Origin: Azospirillum sp. B21
Lineage (GTDB): Bacteria; Pseudomonadota; Alphaproteobacteria; Azospirillales; Azospirillaceae
Length of the DNA: 64,000 nt
Reading direction: 5' to 3'
Assembly: GCF_008364825.1 (NCBI RefSeq)
Contig: NZ_VTTO01000003.1
Span: 434,001-498,000 of the forward strand
Below, in pieces: positions 8,502-16,574 of this stretch. Each line of letters starts with the position of its first letter. Within the stretch, counting starts at the first letter, position 1. The position numbers were made by a program, and so were the translations under genes. The notes beneath the pieces were generated by a model. That model was not told the DNA's origin and did not search any database. It worked only from the letters and a program-made list of their open reading frames with translations.

Positions 8502-8927
8502 CTACCGGTTCAGGATCAGCTCGTTCGGATCGCGCACCGTGTCCGACACCAGAGCGGGTTTGCCGGCGTAGAAGGCGCTGCAGCGTTTGCCGCTGACCAG
8601 GCGGGTCAATGCCGCCTCCCACTCGCGGCCCTTGGGGCCGATGATGCGCAGTTTAAGCTGGTCGATCAGCGGAAAGACCTTGAACTGATCGATCTCGATC
8701 GGCTCGGAGGTCACGGCGGTGAAGGCCTCCTGCTTCAGGGTCAGGGTCTTGCCGTTGATTTCCAGCGTGATGTCCTGCGCCCACGGGCAGCCGTTCGGCT
8801 TCGCGCCTTCGCTGGCGATTGCAGGTGCCGTTCCCACGGACAGCGGGAGCATGAGGACCGCGGCGGCAAGAATGCCTGTCCGGCAGGCGCCGTGTCTGGA
8901 AAAGGCCCGGGCTGGGCGCGAGGTCAT
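8502..8927 (-). CDS. Predicted exported protein, 141 residues
   Basis: A small secreted protein not matched to a named family. A signal peptide is clear: basic start (TSRPARAFSRHGACR), hydrophobic core (GILAAAVLMLPLSV) and a likely cut after APAIASEG. The mature part has GCPWAQDITLEINGKTLTLKQE, two cysteines (in GCPW and KRCSAF) that could form a disulphide, and mixed beta segments. The start ATG 8927 has a good AAAGGAGCGG ribosome site. It converges on the TIGR02444 gene with 17 bases between stops. Likely periplasmic. Confidence 0.7.
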   Translation of the reverse strand: MTSRPARAFSRHGACRTGILAAAVLMLPLSVGTAPAIASEGAKPNGCPWAQDITLEINGKTLTLKQEAFTAVTSEPIEIDQFKVFPLIDQLKLRIIGPKGREWEAALTRLVSGKRCSAFYAGKPALVSDTVRDPNELILNR

Positions 8928-9109
8928 GATCCGCTCCTTTGGAAAACGGCGCGGACAATAGCGATGCGTCAGTCTCATGACAATCCAGGGAAAATCCCGA
9001 TTCTGTGACCGTTTGCGACGAATGGCGACGGTGCCCGACTGGACTGTCGCTGGCGCCGCGGCGCATGATCCGAAACACCGCCGACCCCCGCCAACCCGCA
9101 AGAGTTCCG

Positions 9110-10885
9110 ATGGTCACTTTGTCGCAGGCCCTGCTGATCGCACTCGACCACCATCAGGCAGGCCGGGTGGCGGAGGCGGAGGATATCTACCGCCGCATCC
9201 TTGGCGCCGACCCGGAATATGCCGATGCCATGCAGCTTCTGGGCGTCCTGGCTGCACAGACAGGGCAAATGGAAGCGGCGGTGCGGCGGCTTCGCCTTGC
9301 GGTGGCGTTGCGCCCCGACTCCGCCGGCGGCTGGTCCAATCTTGCCGGGGCCGAGCAGTCGGCGGGCGCCGTGGCGCGGGCCGTACGTCTTTATGGCCGG
9401 GCGCTGCGCCTGATGCCGGAGTTGGCCGATGCCCATGCCAGCCGGTCCGCGGCTTTGCGCAGGCTTGGCCGGCACGATGCGGCGCTGGCGGCTGCCGGTC
9501 AGGCGTTGTGTCTGGTGCCGGATCATGCCGACGCGCTTGCCAACCGGGCGGCAGCGCTTCTGTCGCACGGCGAGTCCCTGGCGGCCGAACTTTGCGCCCG
9601 CCGGTCGTTGCGCCTGAACGGACGGTCAGCCGTGGCTCACGCAACCCTGGCCGCCGCTCTCGCCGCGCAACGCCGCTGGGGCGAGGCCGAGGCTGCTGCC
9701 CGCGACTCGCTGGCGGCCGACCGCAACCTCGGCGAGGCATGGGAGGTGTTGGGCGCGGTGCTGGCGAAGCTCGGGCACTTCCCCGAATCTCTGGACGCCT
9801 TCGCCAACGCTGCGCGGCTGCGGCCCGGCCCATCGTTGTGGGCGGCCCGCGGCACCGCGCTGATCGCCATGGCCCGACCGGATGAGGCCGCCGCCGATTT
9901 CGAGCGCGCGCTGACCGACCGGCCGCAGGATGCCGGGCTGCACTGGAACCTCGGGTTCGCCCGGCTGATGGCCGGTGATTATGCCGGCGGCTGGCCGGAG
10001 TTCGACTGGCGCCGCCACGACGACCGTGCCGAACCGCCCTGGCGTCGCTTCTCCCAACCGACATGGCGGGGGGAGGCGTTGGAGGGCCGGACCATCCTGC
10101 TCTATGCGGAACAAGGTTTAGGCGACACGCTGCAGTTCCTGCGCTATGTCCCGCTGGTGGCAGCCCGCGGCGGCCGTGTGGTTCTGGAGGTTCAGCCGTC
10201 CCTGCTGCCGCTGATGGCCGGGGTGGTCGGGCCGGCGCAGGTGATCGCGCGCGGTGATCCGCTGCCTTCCTTCGATCTGGAATGCCCGCTGATGAGCTTG
10301 CCGCGCGCCTTCGGCACGGTGGTGGACGACGTGCCGGCGACCGTTCCCTATCTGCGGGCCGATCCGGCGCGCGTCGCAGTCTGGCGCGAGCGCCTTGCGG
10401 CAGGAGAGGGGCTGCGGGTCGGCCTCGTCTGGGCGGGCAACCCGCGTTTTCCCGGCGACGACCAGCGCTCTCCGCGGCTGGCCGGCTTGCGCGGGCTCCT
10501 TGATGTGCCGGGCTGCCGTTTCCATGGGTTACAGATGGGACCGGGGCGCGCCGATCTCACGCAAGCGGCTTTGCCGGACGGCTTCAGCGATCTGGCGCCG
10601 GAGATCGCCGATTTCGCCGATACGGCGGCGATCATGGCGAATCTGGATTTGGTGGTTTCGTCCTGCACCGGACCGGCGCATCTGGCCGGCGCGCTCGGCG
10701 TGCCGCTTTGGCTGGCGCTGCCCTTTTCCGCGGACTGGCGCTGGATGGCGGACCGCGACGACAGCCCATGGTATCCGACCGCCCGCCTGTTCCGGCAGCC
10801 GACGCCCGGCGACTGGCGTTCAGTCGCCGGGCGTATGGCCGCCGAACTTGCGGCGCTGGTTCAGCGCTTCAAGCCGTCGCCATAG
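9110..10885 (+). CDS. TPR-repeat protein with glycosyltransferase 9-like domain
   Basis: A 591-residue protein in two parts. Residues about 5-340 hold tandem tetratricopeptide repeats (for example AEDIYRRILGADPEYADAMQLLG and LADAHASRSAALRRLGRHDAAL). Residues about 350-585 resemble a GT-B heptosyltransferase-like domain: LYAEQGLGDTLQFLRYV, VGLVWAGNP and VVSSCTGPAHLAGALGVP, the last being the nucleotide-sugar site in this group. Relatives in flagellated alphaproteobacteria are often proposed to glycosylate proteins, including flagellin; that is inference here. ATG 9110 is chosen since repeats begin at once; GTG 9005 or ATG 9065 would add an Arg-rich leader. Its end overlaps the convergent lipoprotein gene by 25 bases. 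Confidence 0.82.
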   Translation: MVTLSQALLIALDHHQAGRVAEAEDIYRRILGADPEYADAMQLLGVLAAQTGQMEAAVRRLRLAVALRPDSAGGWSNLAGAEQSAGAVARAVRLYGRALRLMPELADAHASRSAALRRLGRHDAALAAAGQALCLVPDHADALANRAAALLSHGESLAAELCARRSLRLNGRSAVAHATLAAALAAQRRWGEAEAAARDSLAADRNLGEAWEVLGAVLAKLGHFPESLDAFANAARLRPGPSLWAARGTALIAMARPDEAAADFERALTDRPQDAGLHWNLGFARLMAGDYAGGWPEFDWRRHDDRAEPPWRRFSQPTWRGEALEGRTILLYAEQGLGDTLQFLRYVPLVAARGGRVVLEVQPSLLPLMAGVVGPAQVIARGDPLPSFDLECPLMSLPRAFGTVVDDVPATVPYLRADPARVAVWRERLAAGEGLRVGLVWAGNPRFPGDDQRSPRLAGLRGLLDVPGCRFHGLQMGPGRADLTQAALPDGFSDLAPEIADFADTAAIMANLDLVVSSCTGPAHLAGALGVPLWLALPFSADWRWMADRDDSPWYPTARLFRQPTPGDWRSVAGRMAAELAALVQRFKPSP

Positions 10886-11127
10886 CGCGAGCAGTCGTAA
10901 TCGTCGGTCCCGGCCTCCGCCTGCCCTCCGTTGGAGGTGTTGTAGCGCGGGTCGTCGCAGCGGCCGTTGCGCGCATAGCGCGAGTCGGAGCTGCCCGACC
11001 CGAACAGGCCGCCGCCGCTGCCGCCGAACAGCCCGCCGCCGCTGCTGCCGCTGTTGCCCGTCTGGTTGCAGGCGGCCAGCGCAAGGGGAGCCGCGACCAG
11101 GATCACAAGTGGAAGTGCAGTCTTCAT
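10861..11127 (-). CDS. Small Gly/Ser-rich lipoprotein
   Basis: An 88-residue lipoprotein precursor. MKTALPLVILVAAPLALAAC ends in a lipobox (LAAC), so the Cys at residue 20 should be lipidated. The mature part starts with a low-complexity repeat (GGGLFGGSGGGLFGSGSS) and continues with YARNGRCDDPRYN and DDYDCSRYG, where two further cysteines may pair. No family is recognised. Its last codons lie opposite the end of the TPR-glycosyltransferase gene, an unusual 25-base coding overlap. Confidence 0.72.
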   Translation of the reverse strand: MKTALPLVILVAAPLALAACNQTGNSGSSGGGLFGGSGGGLFGSGSSDSRYARNGRCDDPRYNTSNGGQAEAGTDDYDCSRYGDGLKR

Positions 11128-11241
11128 GGCGTTCCCTACCTCTTGTCGGAGTGAAGAAAACCTCTTTCCTTCGCTCACAACAGGGTAGGGCGCCCGGAAA
11201 TTCCCGTGCCCGCAGTTGGGTACGGCGTTTGCGCGGCTTTC

Positions 11242-11922
11242 TTAATCCACCGGCTGGAACAGGCGGGTGGCGGGGTTGATCGCCCACATCTCGCCCGACT
11301 GGATGTCGAACCACCAGCCATGGATGTTCAGCGTCCCGGCTTCCACCCGTTCACGCACGAAGGGGAAGGTCATCAGATTGTCGACCGACGCGCGAACCGC
11401 CGCCCGTTCAATGATTGCCGGGGTGTTCTGCAGCTTCTCCGCATCGGCCCGTGCCTGTTCGGAGCCTTCCGGCCCGACATAGGGGTCGAGCGCGGAACCG
11501 GCGATCGACACCCAGGGGGACACGAAATCATCCTCCGACTTCTGGCCGGCGCGGAGCCGGATCAGGCCCTGGATGCCGCCGCACTGGGCGTGGCCCAGCA
11601 CGATGATCTCCGACACCTTCAGCGACTTGACCGCATATTCGATGGCGGCCGAAGTGCCGTGATAGGCGCCGTCGGGCTGATAGGGCGGGACGAGGTTGGC
11701 GACGTTGCGCACGACGAACAGCTCGCCGGGCTCGGCCATCGTCAGCAGGGCGGGGTCGACCCGGCTGTCGGAACAGCCGATCAGCAGAACTTCCGGATGC
11801 TGACCTTCGGTCGCCAGCTGGCGCATGCTGTCGGGTCGGCGTTCGTAATAGCGGGCGCGGAACGCTCTGATGCCGGCCAAAAGCTGGCGGATGGGCTCGC
11901 TCGGTTGACTGCTGAAGGGCAT
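11242..11922 (-). CDS. Beta-class carbonic anhydrase
   Basis: A 226-residue beta carbonic anhydrase interconverting CO2 and bicarbonate. The zinc site is complete: GCSDSRVDP supplies Cys and the Asp-Arg dyad, and GHAQCGG supplies His and the second Cys. VRNVANLVPPY and the terminal GTLNIHGWWFDIQSG are also family features. ATG 11922 is used; an upstream ATG 11982 would add a Pro/Ala-rich 20-residue leader without a ribosome site. It lies downstream of ubiX on the same strand, 124 bases apart. Bicarbonate supply for PurK and other carboxylases is a general role, not shown here. Confidence 0.93.
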   Translation of the reverse strand: MPFSSQPSEPIRQLLAGIRAFRARYYERRPDSMRQLATEGQHPEVLLIGCSDSRVDPALLTMAEPGELFVVRNVANLVPPYQPDGAYHGTSAAIEYAVKSLKVSEIIVLGHAQCGGIQGLIRLRAGQKSEDDFVSPWVSIAGSALDPYVGPEGSEQARADAEKLQNTPAIIERAAVRASVDNLMTFPFVRERVEAGTLNIHGWWFDIQSGEMWAINPATRLFQPVD

Positions 11923-12046
11923 GATCGGCTTGTCCCCGTTACTGTCGGCCGGCGGCGGCGCCGGCTCCGCATCATTTCGCATTGACAGCGGTATAACGGC
12001 ATTGCGCCCGTGGTCCAAGCCGCCTGTTGCGGCATCGCAGCGCGGG

Positions 12047-12640
12047 TCAGCCCTCCGCCGGACGCTCACCCCACCGGCGCAGATTGCCGGCGTCCAGCCC
12101 GAACAGGTCCAGCACCCGTCCCACCGAATGGTCCACCAGATCGTCGATGCCCTCCGGCCGGGCGTAGAAGGCGGGCACCGGCGGCGCAATCACCGCGCCC
12201 ATCTCGGCCAGCGCGGTCATGGTGCGCAGATGGCCGAGATGCAGCGGCGTTTCCCGCACCATCAGAACCAGCCGCCGCCGCTCCTTCAGCACCACGTCCG
12301 CCGCGCGGGTCAGCAGGGTGGAGGTGACCCCGCTGGCGATCTCGCTCATCGTGCGGACCGAACAGGGGGCGACCACCATGCCCAGCGTGCGGAAGCTGCC
12401 GCTGGAGATCGCCGCCCCGATATCGGCAGCGGAATAGCTGACGTCGGCCAGCGCCCGCAGCTCCGCGACCTTCATGCTGGACTCATGCGCCAGCGTCACT
12501 TCGGCAGACCGGCTGACGACCAGATGCGATTCGACGTTGATCCGCCGCAGCGTCTGCAGCATGCGGATACCGTAGATCACCCCCGACGCGCCGCTGATGC
12601 CGACGACGAGCCGGGGCGGAGGTGTGTTGCGGTCGGTCAT
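12047..12640 (-). CDS. ubiX: Flavin prenyltransferase UbiX
   Basis: UbiX, 197 residues, which joins a dimethylallyl group to FMN to make prenylated FMN, the cofactor of the UbiD decarboxylase in ubiquinone synthesis. The motifs are VVGISGASGVIYGIRML (flavin phosphate loop), SSGSFRTLGMVVAPCSVRTMSEIASG (the PCS signature) and VLMVRETPLHLGHLRTM with MGAVIAPPVPAFY (prenyl and phosphate site). Length and order are normal. It is probably the first gene before the carbonic anhydrase. A palindrome of the CCCTCTCCC family lies just upstream (12655-12680). Confidence 0.95.
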   Translation of the reverse strand: MTDRNTPPPRLVVGISGASGVIYGIRMLQTLRRINVESHLVVSRSAEVTLAHESSMKVAELRALADVSYSAADIGAAISSGSFRTLGMVVAPCSVRTMSEIASGVTSTLLTRAADVVLKERRRLVLMVRETPLHLGHLRTMTALAEMGAVIAPPVPAFYARPEGIDDLVDHSVGRVLDLFGLDAGNLRRWGERPAEG

Positions 12641-12654
12641 CGCAGGCTTTCATG

Positions 12655-12680
12655 CCCTCTCCCGCGCACGGGGGAGAGGG
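12655..12680. repeat. CCCTCTCCC / GGGAGAGGG palindromic repeat copy
   Basis: An inverted repeat with perfect 9-base arms (CCCTCTCCC and GGGAGAGGG) in the 46-base gap between the DUF1013 stop and ubiX start. It is one of a family of related palindromes in this window (others at 14986, 29055, 32703-32862, 38671 and 49071). Without a T run it is probably a REP-like element or weak terminator. Confidence 0.6.
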
Positions 12681-12686
12681 ATGACA

Positions 12687-13301
12687 TCAGTGGGCGTCTT
12701 CCTGTTCGGAATAACGGTCGTCGTCGCGGCCTTCGCCGTAGAAGTCCTCGGCGGCATCCTCCGGCGCGCGGGGCACGCCGCCGCGGCGGATGGCCAGCGC
12801 CAGCGCCTCTTCCAACTCACGGCCGGAGCAGAGGCCCAGCATGACCGGGCTGCGCGGCTTGATGTTGGCGACGTTCCAGTGGGTGCGGTCGCGGACCGCG
12901 GCGATGGTCGGCTTGGTGGTGCCGATCAGGCGGCAGACCTGGGCGTCCGACAGCTCCGGATGATGCTTCAGCAGCCAGGCGATGGCGTCGGGCTTGTCGC
13001 CGCGCTTGGTGATCGGGGTATAGCGCGGACCCTTGGACCGGGAGGCGACCTGCGGCAGGTCGGCGACCAGCAGCTTCAGGCGCAGATCCTGGTTCTTCTC
13101 GCAGCGCTCGATCTCCTGCTTGGTCAGTTGGCCGTTGGCGATGGGGTCGAGCCCCACCATCCCGACCGCGACCTCGCCGTCGGCGATGGCCTGGACTTCC
13201 AGCGAATGCATGCCGCAGAAGGCGGCGATCTGCTCGAAGGACAAGGACGTGTTCTCGACCAGCCAAACGGCCGTCGCTTTCGGCATCAAGGGCAGTGCCA
13301 T
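12687..13301 (-). CDS. DUF1013 family cell-cycle-type regulator
   Basis: A 204-residue protein of the alphaproteobacterial DUF1013 family (PF06242). It opens with MALPLMPKATAVWLVENTSLSF and FEQIAAFCGMHSLEVQAIADG, a helix-turn-helix-like block. It continues with TKRGDKPDAIAWLLKHHPELSDAQVCRLIGTTKPTI, a second HTH-like block. The acidic tail is variable. Members are reported as transcription-linked regulators connected to the CtrA cell-cycle circuit; I state this from memory. The second of two adjacent ATGs (13301) is chosen as it is better spaced from the GGAGGG site. Confidence 0.85.
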   Translation of the reverse strand: MALPLMPKATAVWLVENTSLSFEQIAAFCGMHSLEVQAIADGEVAVGMVGLDPIANGQLTKQEIERCEKNQDLRLKLLVADLPQVASRSKGPRYTPITKRGDKPDAIAWLLKHHPELSDAQVCRLIGTTKPTIAAVRDRTHWNVANIKPRSPVMLGLCSGRELEEALALAIRRGGVPRAPEDAAEDFYGEGRDDDRYSEQEDAH

Positions 13302-13622
13302 CATCCCTCCTGACAACTCTTCACCGGCCGCACCCGCTGGCGTGTGGTGCGGCCGGCCGTTCGAATTCGTTATGCGGCGCCGGAGCGGTTCCGCGACCCG
13401 GGGGCGGTTGCCCCATTCTCGTCACCACGATATAGGGCGAATACCGGTCCGCGTAAGCATGCTTGCGCAGGCGCACCGGGAAATCCCGGCCGCCCGCTCG
13501 CTTCTGCTAACCCGTCTTGGCAGCCCAAGGCAAGCCCGACGGCGCCGCGTCGACGAAGAAAGCGCAAAATGCGGTCAGTTTTTCGTCCCGGACCGCCCCG
13601 GCCGGCTGCTCCGGCCGGCCGC
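13302..13622. other. Gene-free spacer between DUF1013 and quinone oxidoreductase genes
   Basis: About 320 bases with no supported gene. It must carry the promoter of the minus-strand DUF1013 gene. Near 13597-13620 there is a GC-only hairpin (CCGGCCG with CGGCCGG) close to the quinone oxidoreductase stop. A TTCGAATTCG stretch at about 13362 recalls a tRNA T-loop, but no flanking stems exist. Confidence 0.45.
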
Positions 13623-14639
13623 TCAGGCGGCGTCCGGCCCGACCGTCAGCACGATCTTGCCGATATGGGTGCTGCTTTCCATCAGGCGATGGGCCTCGGC
13701 CGCCTCCTCCAGCGGGAAGGTGCAATGGATCTGCGGCTTGATGCTGCCGGACTCGAGCAGCGGCCAGACGTGCTCACGCAGGGCGGCGGCGATGCGGCCC
13801 TTCTCCGGCACCGGGCGGGCGCGCAGCGTCGACCCGGTCAGCGTCAGCCGCTTCGTCATCACCGGCGCCATGTTCAGCGACACCTTGGCCCCTTGCAGGA
13901 AGGCGATGGAGACGTGGCGGCCGTCGACCGCCATGATGTCGATGTCACGGGCGATGTAGTCGCCGCCGACCATGTCCAGCACCACGTCGACGCCGCGCCC
14001 GCCGGTCGTCTCGCGGATCACGGCGACGAAATCCTCGGTCTTGTAGTTGATTGCCCGGTCGGCGCCGAGCTGCTCGCAGGCGCGGCACTTGTCGTCGCTG
14101 CCGGCGGTGGTGAAGACGGTGGCGCCGAAGGCCTTCGCCAGCTGGATCGCCGTGGTGCCGATGCCGCTGGACCCGCCATGGATCAGCAGCGTCTCGCCGC
14201 GCTTCAGGGCGCCGCGCTCGAACACGTTGGTCCAGACGGTGAAGAAGGTCTCCGGCACCGCCGCCGCTTCGACCATCGACAGCGGTCCGGGCACCGGCAG
14301 CGCCTGCACCGCCGGCACCACGCAATACTCGGCATAGCCGCCGCCGGCCACCAGCGCGCAGACGCGGTCGCCGCTGGCCCAGGTCTCCACACCCTCGCCG
14401 ATGGCGATGACCGTACCGGACAGCTCCAGCCCCGGCAGGTCGGAGGCGCCCGGCGGCGGGTCGTAGCGGCCCTGGCGCTGCAGGGTGTCGGGACGGTTCA
14501 CGCCGGCGGCGGCGACCTCCACCAGGATCTCGCCGGGGCCCGGCACCGGGGCGGGGCGGCGGGTGGGGCGCAGCACCTCCGGCCCTCCGGGCTCGGTGAT
14601 CTCGACGCAGCGCATGCTGTCGGGCAAAGCGAGGCCCAT
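13623..14639 (-). CDS. NAD(P)H-dependent quinone oxidoreductase (PIG3-like, MDR family)
   Basis: A 338-residue zinc-free medium-chain dehydrogenase of the PIG3/TIGR02824 type. It has AAAGVNRPDTLQRQGRY and LPGLELSGTVIAIGEGV in the catalytic fold. The Rossmann segment is LLIHGGSSGIGTTAIQLAKA, followed by DVVLDMVGGDYI. The tail HIGKIVLTV is family-typical. It is expected to reduce quinones or other enones with NAD(P)H in the cytoplasm; the substrate is unknown. No zinc-binding cysteine set is present. The start is ATG 14639, which diverges from the DUF1192 gene. Confidence 0.9.
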   Translation of the reverse strand: MGLALPDSMRCVEITEPGGPEVLRPTRRPAPVPGPGEILVEVAAAGVNRPDTLQRQGRYDPPPGASDLPGLELSGTVIAIGEGVETWASGDRVCALVAGGGYAEYCVVPAVQALPVPGPLSMVEAAAVPETFFTVWTNVFERGALKRGETLLIHGGSSGIGTTAIQLAKAFGATVFTTAGSDDKCRACEQLGADRAINYKTEDFVAVIRETTGGRGVDVVLDMVGGDYIARDIDIMAVDGRHVSIAFLQGAKVSLNMAPVMTKRLTLTGSTLRARPVPEKGRIAAALREHVWPLLESGSIKPQIHCTFPLEEAAEAHRLMESSTHIGKIVLTVGPDAA

Positions 14640-14780
14640 GGCGTTCTTCCCTTCATTTCCGTGGTCGGGCAGGCGTTTGCCGGCACCGGTGCATTGGAAT
14701 TGTCCGGCTCGAAAGGTAGATTTGACCGACCGGCCTGACAAGGCGAAGGCGAAACACGCGGCAGGGAAGGGAACCAAGCC

Positions 14781-14978
14781 ATGGCCATCGACGACCGTTT
14801 CGAGGATCTGGAACCGCGAAAGGCCAAGCCGACGCCAAAGGACCTGACCGTGATGGGCGTGGCCGAACTCGAGGCCTACATCGCCACGCTGCAGGCGGAG
14901 GTCGAGCGTGCCCGCGCCGCCATCGCGGCGAAGCAGGCGCAGAAATCGGCGGCCGAGGCATTCTTCAAGAAGGGCTGA
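14781..14978 (+). CDS. DUF1192 family small protein
   Basis: A 65-residue protein of DUF1192 (PF06698). It begins IDDRFEDLEPRK, then has LTVMGVAELEAYIATLQAEVERARAAIAAK, a single amphipathic coiled-coil helix, and ends AEAFFKKG. This layout is typical of the family, which is confined mostly to alphaproteobacteria and has no known function. It ends just before a bidirectional terminator. Confidence 0.88.
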   Translation: MAIDDRFEDLEPRKAKPTPKDLTVMGVAELEAYIATLQAEVERARAAIAAKQAQKSAAEAFFKKG

Positions 14979-14982
14979 CGGA

Positions 14983-15019
14983 AAAAGCCCTCCCCCGCGG
15001 GCGGGAGAGGGCTTTTTTT
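14983..15019. terminator. Bidirectional Rho-independent terminator
   Basis: A 13-base stem with one mismatch (AGCCCTCCCCCGC and GCGGGAGAGGGCT) and a two-base loop. It is flanked by a T run on the plus side (seven T) and an A run on the other. It sits between the stops of the convergent DUF1192 and DUF2189 genes and should terminate both. It belongs to the CCCTC/GAGGG palindrome family. Confidence 0.9.
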
Positions 15020-15034
15020 AGAAATGTCGGCGCT

Positions 15035-15859
15035 TCACCGCCCCGGGCCGACAAGATCGCGGTAGCAGTGCCAGGAGGCATGACCGATCACCGGTAGCGC
15101 GATCGCCAGACCGAGGAAGGCGGTGACCATTCCGGCGCTCATGAACAGGGCGATCAGGAAACCCCAGGCGATCATCGGCCGAATGTTCGCCCGCACCACG
15201 GCAATGCTGGTTGCCATGGCGGTGAAGACGTCGGTGTCGCGATCCAGCAGCATCGGGATCGACACCACGGCGACGGAGAAGACCGCGGTTGCGATGACCC
15301 CTCCGAACAGCGTGCCGGTCAACAGGAAAGGAATGGTGTCGGCCGAGAAGAAGATGCGGTCGACCAGCTGGTCCAGCGCCGGCGGCTCGCCCGAGAAGAA
15401 CAGGGCGAAGATCAGGAAGGCGATGCGAATCCAGGCCAGCATGGCCAGCATCAGGACCAGCCCGATCCCGGCGATCTGCACCCCGTTGCGGCGATAGACG
15501 GCGGCAACCTTGCCGAAGGTCGGCCGTTCGCCAAGCTCCAGCAGCCGGCTGGTCTCGTACAGCCCGACCGCCAGGAGCGGGCCGACCAGCATGAAACCGG
15601 CCCCCAGCGGCAACAGCAGGTATTCCATGTCCAGCAGGGCCAATCCGACCACGAGGACGAAGCTGGAGATCACCGCCAGCGCGCCATAGGCGAAGCTGAT
15701 GGCGGGGGCCGCCATCATGTCCTGCCAGGCCGACGCCAGCCAGACCCAGGGGCGGTCGATGTCCACCGACCGGATCGGCGGCAGCCAAGCCGAATTGGGG
15801 GTCGGGTTGTGGGTTTGAGGCGTTTGAACGGATCCGCGAAACGACGTCATGTCGACCAT
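15035..15859 (-). CDS. DUF2189 family integral membrane protein
   Basis: A 274-residue membrane protein of the DUF2189 family (PF09955). After a soluble start (about residues 1-55, including PIRSVDIDRPWVWLASAWQDM), hydrophobic stretches follow. They lie near SFAYGALAVISSFVLVVGLA, LLLPLGAGFMLVGPLLAVGLYE, IAGIGLVLMLAMLAWI, FGGVIATAVFSVAVVSI and AWGFLIALFMSAGMVTAFLG, giving about six helices. GLYETSRLLELGERPTF is the loop typical of the family. The function is unknown. The start ATG 15859 follows a strong GGGGAGGG site; the open frame runs on but is not family-like. Confidence 0.85.
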   Translation of the reverse strand: MVDMTSFRGSVQTPQTHNPTPNSAWLPPIRSVDIDRPWVWLASAWQDMMAAPAISFAYGALAVISSFVLVVGLALLDMEYLLLPLGAGFMLVGPLLAVGLYETSRLLELGERPTFGKVAAVYRRNGVQIAGIGLVLMLAMLAWIRIAFLIFALFFSGEPPALDQLVDRIFFSADTIPFLLTGTLFGGVIATAVFSVAVVSIPMLLDRDTDVFTAMATSIAVVRANIRPMIAWGFLIALFMSAGMVTAFLGLAIALPVIGHASWHCYRDLVGPGR

Positions 15860-16036
15860 GATGACGGCCCTCCCCAACAGCCAAGGAGCGCGCCCGTCGG
15901 CGCCCTTGGCAGGCACTGTCACATGATCGGCCTGATAGTCGCAATAGGGAACTATCGGTATATCCAATAGTAACAGAAGCGCTGGGGTTATTCCTACTGA
16001 AAAGCTTGGTCTTTACCGTACTTATGGACGTGGAGG

Positions 16037-16219
16037 TCAGGTTTCCTCTTCAATCCTATGTCCGTCCAAAGTCTGAGTACGTCGCTCGGCGTCCTTGCGG
16101 TCGCGCTCCTTCTCGGCCTTGGTGCGTCCGAATCGGGTCCGATTCGCTTCGGCTTCCTTCGCGCGTTCGGCCCGTTCGCGGGTTTTGCGGAAGCGGTTGA
16201 GGTTGACCACGTCGCCCAT
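16037..16219 (-). CDS. DUF4169 family small basic protein
   Basis: A 60-residue, highly charged protein of DUF4169 (PF13770). It starts MGDVVNLNRFRKTRERAERAKEAEANR and continues RFGRTKAEKERDRKDAERR, ending DGHRIEEE. This NLNRFRK start and the FGRTKAEK core define the family. It probably is a single helix with no membrane part. The function is unknown. Confidence 0.88.
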   Translation of the reverse strand: MGDVVNLNRFRKTRERAERAKEAEANRTRFGRTKAEKERDRKDAERRTQTLDGHRIEEET

Positions 16220-16574
16220 GGCACGGTCTCCGGTGGCTGAATCTGGGGTTTCGGGTCCGGCGCGGCCGGACGGGCCGGCGGCGCGCGGAGAATTCCTGGG
16301 GAAAAAATCGGACAGGCCCCAACTTGGCCGTGGGATTGCCCAAATTGCTTGTTTCTTCTGCGGGCGCTAGCTTACCGAAGGACTGTCCTCATCGGAAGCC
16401 GCCATCGGGTCCCGACCGGCGCGGAGGGTGAGGGACAGCGAAGGCAAGCACGCGTCGGTTCGTATCCCAATGCGGGGACGGGCTGGTGCCGGTCGATGGC
16501 GGCGACGTGGTAACAATGACGTGGCAAAGGGGCACGGCCGAGGATAAGGCCGGCGCAGGGAAGGCGGACACCCG
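16220..16574. other. Gene-free spacer between DUF4169 and AsmA genes
   Basis: About 355 bases between divergent genes, so it should contain promoters in both directions. The part near 16300-16380 is less GC-rich and is the likelier promoter zone for DUF4169. No strong operator, repeat or RNA fold was seen. Reading frames here are random in composition. Confidence 0.45.

Noticed and set aside
13340..13400. TTCGAATTCG as a possible tRNA T-loop
   Set aside because: No acceptor, anticodon or T-stem pairing could be built around it, so it is not a tRNA gene.
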